Assembly: GCA_964562455.1 (NCBI GenBank)
Contig: CAZLTN010000007.1
Span: 43,381-107,380 of the forward strand
Origin: Ravibacter sp964562455
Lineage (GTDB): Bacteria; Bacteroidota; Bacteroidia; Cytophagales; Spirosomataceae
DNA: 64,000 nucleotides
Direction: 5' to 3'
Shown: positions 60,567-64,000 of the stretch, one piece after another
How positions within the stretch are numbered: position 1 is the first letter of the stretch
How the letters are laid out: each line of letters begins with the position of its first letter
Program-made: the position numbers and the translations under genes
Notes under the pieces: generated by a model
What the model was told of the DNA's origin: nothing
Seen by the model: the letters and a program-made list of their open reading frames with translations, nothing else
Databases searched by the model: none

Positions 60567-61121
60567 CTAGAAATTTACCTGCGGGGTGTTCCGTTGATCA
60601 GGAGCGTCAATCTCGAAATAGGGTGACTTCTCAAAATTAAAAGCGCTGGATACCATGTTGCTTGGAAATGACTCAACAACAATATTGAAATCACGGGCGG
60701 TACCGTTATAATACCGGCGCGATTTTTCAATGTCGCCTTCGAGTGCGCTGAGTTGTTCCTGGATATGCCGGAAATTGGTACTGGCCTTCAGGTCGGGGTA
60801 CTGTTCGGCAATAGCCAGGACATTCATGAGCGCCCTGTTGAGGTTGTTTTCAGCAGCTTCCTTCTCTTTTACTGACGCTGCGCCCAGCGCTTTTGAACGC
60901 GCCTCTATGACCGATTCGAGGGTCTGACGTTCGTGCGAGGTATAGCCTTTCACTGTTTCTACCAGGTTCGGGATCAGGTCGTATCGTTTTTTAAGCATCA
61001 CGTCGATCCCGCTCCAGGCTTCGCGTACCATATTCCGGAGACGTACCAGCTTGTTATAAATACCTATTCCGTAGAGCAACAGAAGAAAAACTATCGCTAC
61101 AAATACGAGCGCTGCTATCAT
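60567..61121 (-). CDS. LemA-family protein
   Basis: This 184-residue membrane-anchored protein has an N-terminal helix (about 3-22, ALVFVAIVFLLLLYGIGIYN). A long helical domain with the LemA signature AWSGIDVMLKKRYDLIPNLVETVKGY follows, then the conserved SRRYYNGTARDFN region. It is predicted to be in the periplasm or extracytoplasmic and is coupled with the DUF2207 gene. Length is typical. A perfect consensus promoter lies at 61184-61214, so LemA-DUF2207 is a two-gene operon. Confidence 0.95.
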   Translation of the reverse strand: MIAALVFVAIVFLLLLYGIGIYNKLVRLRNMVREAWSGIDVMLKKRYDLIPNLVETVKGYTSHERQTLESVIEARSKALGAASVKEKEAAENNLNRALMNVLAIAEQYPDLKASTNFRHIQEQLSALEGDIEKSRRYYNGTARDFNIVVESFPSNMVSSAFNFEKSPYFEIDAPDQRNTPQVNF

Positions 61122-61183
61122 AGAGAAGGTAGTGTATAAATACGTGGTTATCAGCTACTGATGTAATAATACACAGTTCCCTA

Positions 61184-61214
61184 CAAAACTATCGACGCTA
61201 AAGACTGTTTACAA
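61184..61214 (-). promoter_or_regulatory. Promoter TTG-N20-TAGTTTTG for lemA-DUF2207
   Basis: On the minus strand TTG (61212-61214) is followed after 20 bases by TAGTTTTG (61184-61191), an exact match. The leader is about 57 bases. Confidence 0.8.
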
Positions 61215-61255
61215 TACCCTAAAAGGGTTATGCTTTTCCCGGTTTCGGATGGAGG

Positions 61256-61987
61256 TCAAGAATAAATCCCTCCGTTTATATTGATTACTTCGCCGGTAAT
61301 ATAAGACGCCTTATCGGAAACAAGAAAGCTGACGACATGTGCGACCTCGTCCGGTTCGCCGATCCGTCCCATCGGCACCATCTGCCTGATTTGCTCCTGG
61401 TTGAGTTCCAGGGTCATATCGCTGCGGATAAAGCCGGGTGCGACGGCATTGACCGTAATATTTCTTTTGGCGACTTCCTGCGCCAATGATTTTGTAGAGG
61501 CGATCATGGCTCCCTTCGCGGCGGAATAGTTGGCTTGTCCCGCTACCCCTTTCAAACCTGACAGGGACGAAACGTTGACAATCCTGCCCGCACGTTTCCG
61601 CAGCATTTGCTGTATAACGTTCTGAGTTACGTTGAACATCCCTTTGACAGAAATATCAAGCACATCGTCCCAGTCTTTTTCGGGCATCCACATCAGCAGG
61701 CCGTCGCGGGTGATGCCCGCATTGTTGACCAGGACCTGGATGAACTTGTCGGGATTGGCTTCTTTCCAGGTATTGAGGGCGGCATCGACTTCTTCTTTGT
61801 GCTGAACGTTGAAAGGTAATAACTGACCGTCACCGCCGGCAGAGCGGATCATGCTCAGGGTTTCTTCGGCGGCGGCCTGGTTGGCAGCGTAGTTGATGAG
61901 TATGAATAGCCCGTGATCGGCCGCGAGCCGGATGGCAATGGCCCGGCCCAATCCCCTGGAAGCTCCGGTTACAAGTGCACAATTCAT
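61256..61987 (-). CDS. fabG: 3-oxoacyl-ACP reductase FabG-like SDR
   Basis: This NADPH-dependent reductase of fatty-acid elongation has 243 residues. It carries the cofactor loop GASRGLGRAIA, NNAGITRDGLLM, a catalytic Ser in VNVSSLSG, YSAAK, and a FabG-like C-terminus GEVININGGIYS. Length is typical. It is close to FabG but stands outside a fab cluster, so it may be a paralogue acting on another acyl or polyketide substrate. Confidence 0.9.
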   Translation of the reverse strand: MNCALVTGASRGLGRAIAIRLAADHGLFILINYAANQAAAEETLSMIRSAGGDGQLLPFNVQHKEEVDAALNTWKEANPDKFIQVLVNNAGITRDGLLMWMPEKDWDDVLDISVKGMFNVTQNVIQQMLRKRAGRIVNVSSLSGLKGVAGQANYSAAKGAMIASTKSLAQEVAKRNITVNAVAPGFIRSDMTLELNQEQIRQMVPMGRIGEPDEVAHVVSFLVSDKASYITGEVININGGIYS

Positions 61988-62055
61988 TTAATAGTGGTAG
62001 GATGCAATAAATTTAAAGCTGTTTTGGAAGCGAAGGTAAGGAAGTTTGGGAAAAA

Positions 62056-62844
62056 CTAAAGAAATCCGAACTCTTTCTCCGGCAGGTGCTTCCAGTACCT
62101 TTTGGGTACATGCTGAATATGCAGCTTAAGGTTGGCCCTTTCTTTGATGTTGGTGCTCTTAAAGTACTCCTGCCATAAAGAAGTATACAAGCTATCGTTT
62201 TCATCGGGCAGCATTGGAGCGGATGTAGCTACCTGGAAAGCATCGGCCGGAACGGGTTCAATTTTTACTTCCTGCACGGAAGTCAGGTCGTAATAGATTC
62301 CGTAGTGCCTGCGTTTGTCGAATATCAGCCATCGCTGGTCGGCGTAGCGGTCGCGGAAGTGCCCGGCGATAAGGGGCAGCACGTTAAAGTCGGGCTCTAC
62401 GATTGCGGTATAGAGTCCGTCTGCGCTCTTATTGAAACGGACGAACGCTTTCATCCGGTGCCTTTCGCGGCTCACTTTTTTAGCATAAGCGGCGACAGCC
62501 AGTACATGCTGGTTTCCGTAATCTGCGGCCCGCTCACCATCGTGATCATCGTAGTCAAAAATGTACCTGGCGTAGCCGAACATATGCTGCCAGGCTTCGG
62601 CACTTTCTGAAAGAAACACGGTATAGAACTCGTGTCGTCCGGCATTGCCGATCCTTTTGCCGAGTCCCGTCCACACTCGTTGCGCTTTTTCAGGGTCTGG
62701 TATGATCGTAACTGCGGTATCCAGGAAGCCCGGCTGGTAACCTGCGGCGGGAACAAGCGTTGCTGCTTTCTGACGGGAGGCGTACGACTCAAAAACGGCT
62801 GTCAGCAGACCGGTAAGAGTCCCATCGAATAAGTATGTGACCAT
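62056..62844 (-). CDS. TIGR03915-type putative DNA metabolism protein
   Basis: The 262 residues match the family of unknown function that always pairs with the radical-SAM gene here. The start MVTYLFDGTLTGLLTAVFES and a central HRMKAFVRFNKSADGLYTAIVEPDFNVLPLIAGHF are its marks. The start is three bases after the partner's stop. The pair is associated with DNA repair or modification by context in the literature; the biochemistry is unclear. No catalytic residues can be assigned. Confidence 0.88.
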   Translation of the reverse strand: MVTYLFDGTLTGLLTAVFESYASRQKAATLVPAAGYQPGFLDTAVTIIPDPEKAQRVWTGLGKRIGNAGRHEFYTVFLSESAEAWQHMFGYARYIFDYDDHDGERAADYGNQHVLAVAAYAKKVSRERHRMKAFVRFNKSADGLYTAIVEPDFNVLPLIAGHFRDRYADQRWLIFDKRRHYGIYYDLTSVQEVKIEPVPADAFQVATSAPMLPDENDSLYTSLWQEYFKSTNIKERANLKLHIQHVPKRYWKHLPEKEFGFL

Positions 62845-62847
62845 TTT

Positions 62848-64000
62848 TTAAAAAAGTGTCAACTGGCCGCTTTGAGCAATACGGAACTTACCGGTGCTCT
62901 GCTCCAGGATCGTTTGCCTGATGACCGCCGGGTCTTTTTCGTTCAATTGTATGGGTGAATCGGCAAACCGGATGAAATGCTGCGCGCGGTTGAAAGCTAT
63001 ACCCATTTTTTTCAGTTGATAAGCATGCAACCTTCCGAACCTGCGGGCGGCTACGATTTTCTTTGCCGAATAAACCCCGATGCCGGGCACCCGCAGGATG
63101 TTCCGATAGGCCGCCGAATTAATATCCACAGGAAAAAAGCCGGGATTTCGCAATGCCCAGCTCAGTTTGGGGTCTATTTCCGGATCAAGGTCGGGGTATT
63201 TATCATTGAGAAGTTCCCTGATTTCAAACGCGTAAAAGCGCATGAGCCAGTCCGTCTGGTAAAGCCTGTTTTCGCGAAGAACGGGTGGGGTTGTTCCTAT
63301 GACAGGCATGCGGGAATCATGACTGATGGGGATATAACCGCTGTAATAAACGCGCTTCAACGAATAGGTTTTATAAAAGTGGTCGGCGGTATACATCACT
63401 TCCATATCGGATTCGGGAGTGGCGCCTACCACAATCTGGGTACTTTGACCTGCCGGGACGAAAGCCGGTGCACTTTTAATCACTTTTCGCTCGTCTGCCA
63501 GCTCAACGGATTTATTCCTGATGATGCCTAGCTCACGCTTTACTTCTTCATGCGATTTTTCGGGAGCCAGTATTTTCAGGCCCGATTCTGTGGGCATTTC
63601 GAGGTTGATGCTCATCCGGTCGGCATACAGGCCTGCTTCCGTCACCATCTCCGGACTTGCCCCAGGGATGGTTTTAAGGTGAATGTAGCCGTTGTATTTT
63701 TCTTCGATCCTGAGCTTTTTTACAATACGGAGCATCCGCTCCATGGTGTAGTCGGCATTTTTAAAAATACCCGAACTTAAGAACAGCCCTTCGATATAGT
63801 TGCGCCGGTAAAACTCCATTGTCAGCGCTACGACCTCGTCTACGGTAAAAGCAGCCCTTTTTATGTCGTTGCTGCTCCTGGAAACACAGAAAGCACAGTC
63901 GTAAATACAATGATTGGTAAGTAGTATTTTTAAGAGTGAGACGCAACGCCCGTCCTCCGTGTACGAATGACAAATCCCTGATCCCGTATCCCCTATCCCT
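62848..64000 (-). CDS. Radical-SAM putative DNA modification/repair protein (5' end beyond window)
   Basis: This is a TIGR03916-type protein, partial at its N-terminus. The open frame runs to 64000. It contains the cluster motif CIYDCAFC (C-x3-C-x2-C, positions about 63880-63903), then SRSSNDIKRAAFTVDEVV and GLFLSSGI. The C-terminal part has helix-hairpin-helix features (NILRVPGIGVYSAKKIVAARRFG), which suggest DNA binding. It is coupled to the TIGR03915 partner. An internal ATG at 63819 is not the start because the Fe-S motif lies before it. Confidence 0.92.
   Translation of the reverse strand, partial: GIGDTGSGICHSYTEDGRCVSLLKILLTNHCIYDCAFCVSRSSNDIKRAAFTVDEVVALTMEFYRRNYIEGLFLSSGIFKNADYTMERMLRIVKKLRIEEKYNGYIHLKTIPGASPEMVTEAGLYADRMSINLEMPTESGLKILAPEKSHEEVKRELGIIRNKSVELADERKVIKSAPAFVPAGQSTQIVVGATPESDMEVMYTADHFYKTYSLKRVYYSGYIPISHDSRMPVIGTTPPVLRENRLYQTDWLMRFYAFEIRELLNDKYPDLDPEIDPKLSWALRNPGFFPVDINSAAYRNILRVPGIGVYSAKKIVAARRFGRLHAYQLKKMGIAFNRAQHFIRFADSPIQLNEKDPAVIRQTILEQSTGKFRIAQSGQLTLF

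Noticed and set aside
1..64000. Insertion sequences, CRISPR arrays, prophage genes or toxin-antitoxin pairs
   Set aside because: No transposase, integrase, repeat-spacer array, phage structural gene or toxin-like pair was recognised on either strand.

Overview
This looks like a chromosomal window from a Bacteroidota bacterium, most likely order Cytophagales and plausibly close to Dyadobacter/Spirosomataceae. The genus is a guess; the phylum is well supported. The evidence is SusC/SusD pairs with STN domains, FecR anti-sigma factors with ECF sigma factors, a type IX secretion C-terminal sorting domain, the rpmG-DUF4295-ftsY order, a GldA-type ATPase, and repeated promoters of the Bacteroidota form TTG-N19/20-TAnnTTTG. 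No rRNA, CRISPR array, prophage or transposase was seen. There is one tRNA.

Layout. Positions 1-17848 (minus strand) hold two ECF sigma/FecR/SusC signalling-uptake units in tandem. The complete one (17848 down to 4126) reads sigma, FecR, SusC, SusD, a secreted PHP-domain hydrolase and three S1-type sulfatases, so it is a sulfated-glycan utilisation locus with no recognisable glycoside hydrolase. The second (3982 down to 1) reads sigma, FecR and a SusC cut by the window edge. Positions 17967-31567 are mostly housekeeping or isolated genes: argB, a secreted CotH-like protein, uvrB, an amino-acid permease, a NUDIX hydrolase, a membrane acyltransferase-like protein coupled to gldA, a small lipoprotein, an M3 peptidase, a nicotinamidase-like hydrolase and ftsY. 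Positions 31612-36454 carry DUF4295, rpmG, a lipoprotein cytochrome c, leuA behind a promoter-plus-terminator leader, DoxX, panC, and half of a glycogen-synthase-like protein that lacks the KxGGL motif.

Positions 36672-38662 hold an LpxH-like phosphatase overlapping a glycosyltransferase. Positions 38831-44334 are a likely envelope-stress locus: an ECF sigma factor overlapping a 500-residue protein with a cytoplasmic head, one inner-membrane helix, a long linker and an outer-membrane beta-barrel, followed by a lipoprotein serpin, an LVIVD-repeat lipoprotein and a small barrel protein. Positions 44356-49735 contain an SDR, a large FAD/Fe-S dehydrogenase, tRNA-Arg(CCT) and hflX.

The most unusual region is 50503-56739 (minus). 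It is a tightly overlapping operon of PqqD-like, HPr-kinase-like, two GT2 glycosyltransferases, an ABC exporter and a nucleotidyltransferase. This resembles the tailoring half of lasso-peptide clusters, but there is no cyclase, no leader protease and no obvious precursor. A perfect 10-3-10 dyad lies upstream. A class IV aminotransferase-like gene with its own promoter follows. Positions 57004-64000 return to ordinary content: ispF with an amidohydrolase, LemA with DUF2207, fabG, and the paired DNA-metabolism genes of the TIGR03915/TIGR03916 type, the last of which runs off the window.
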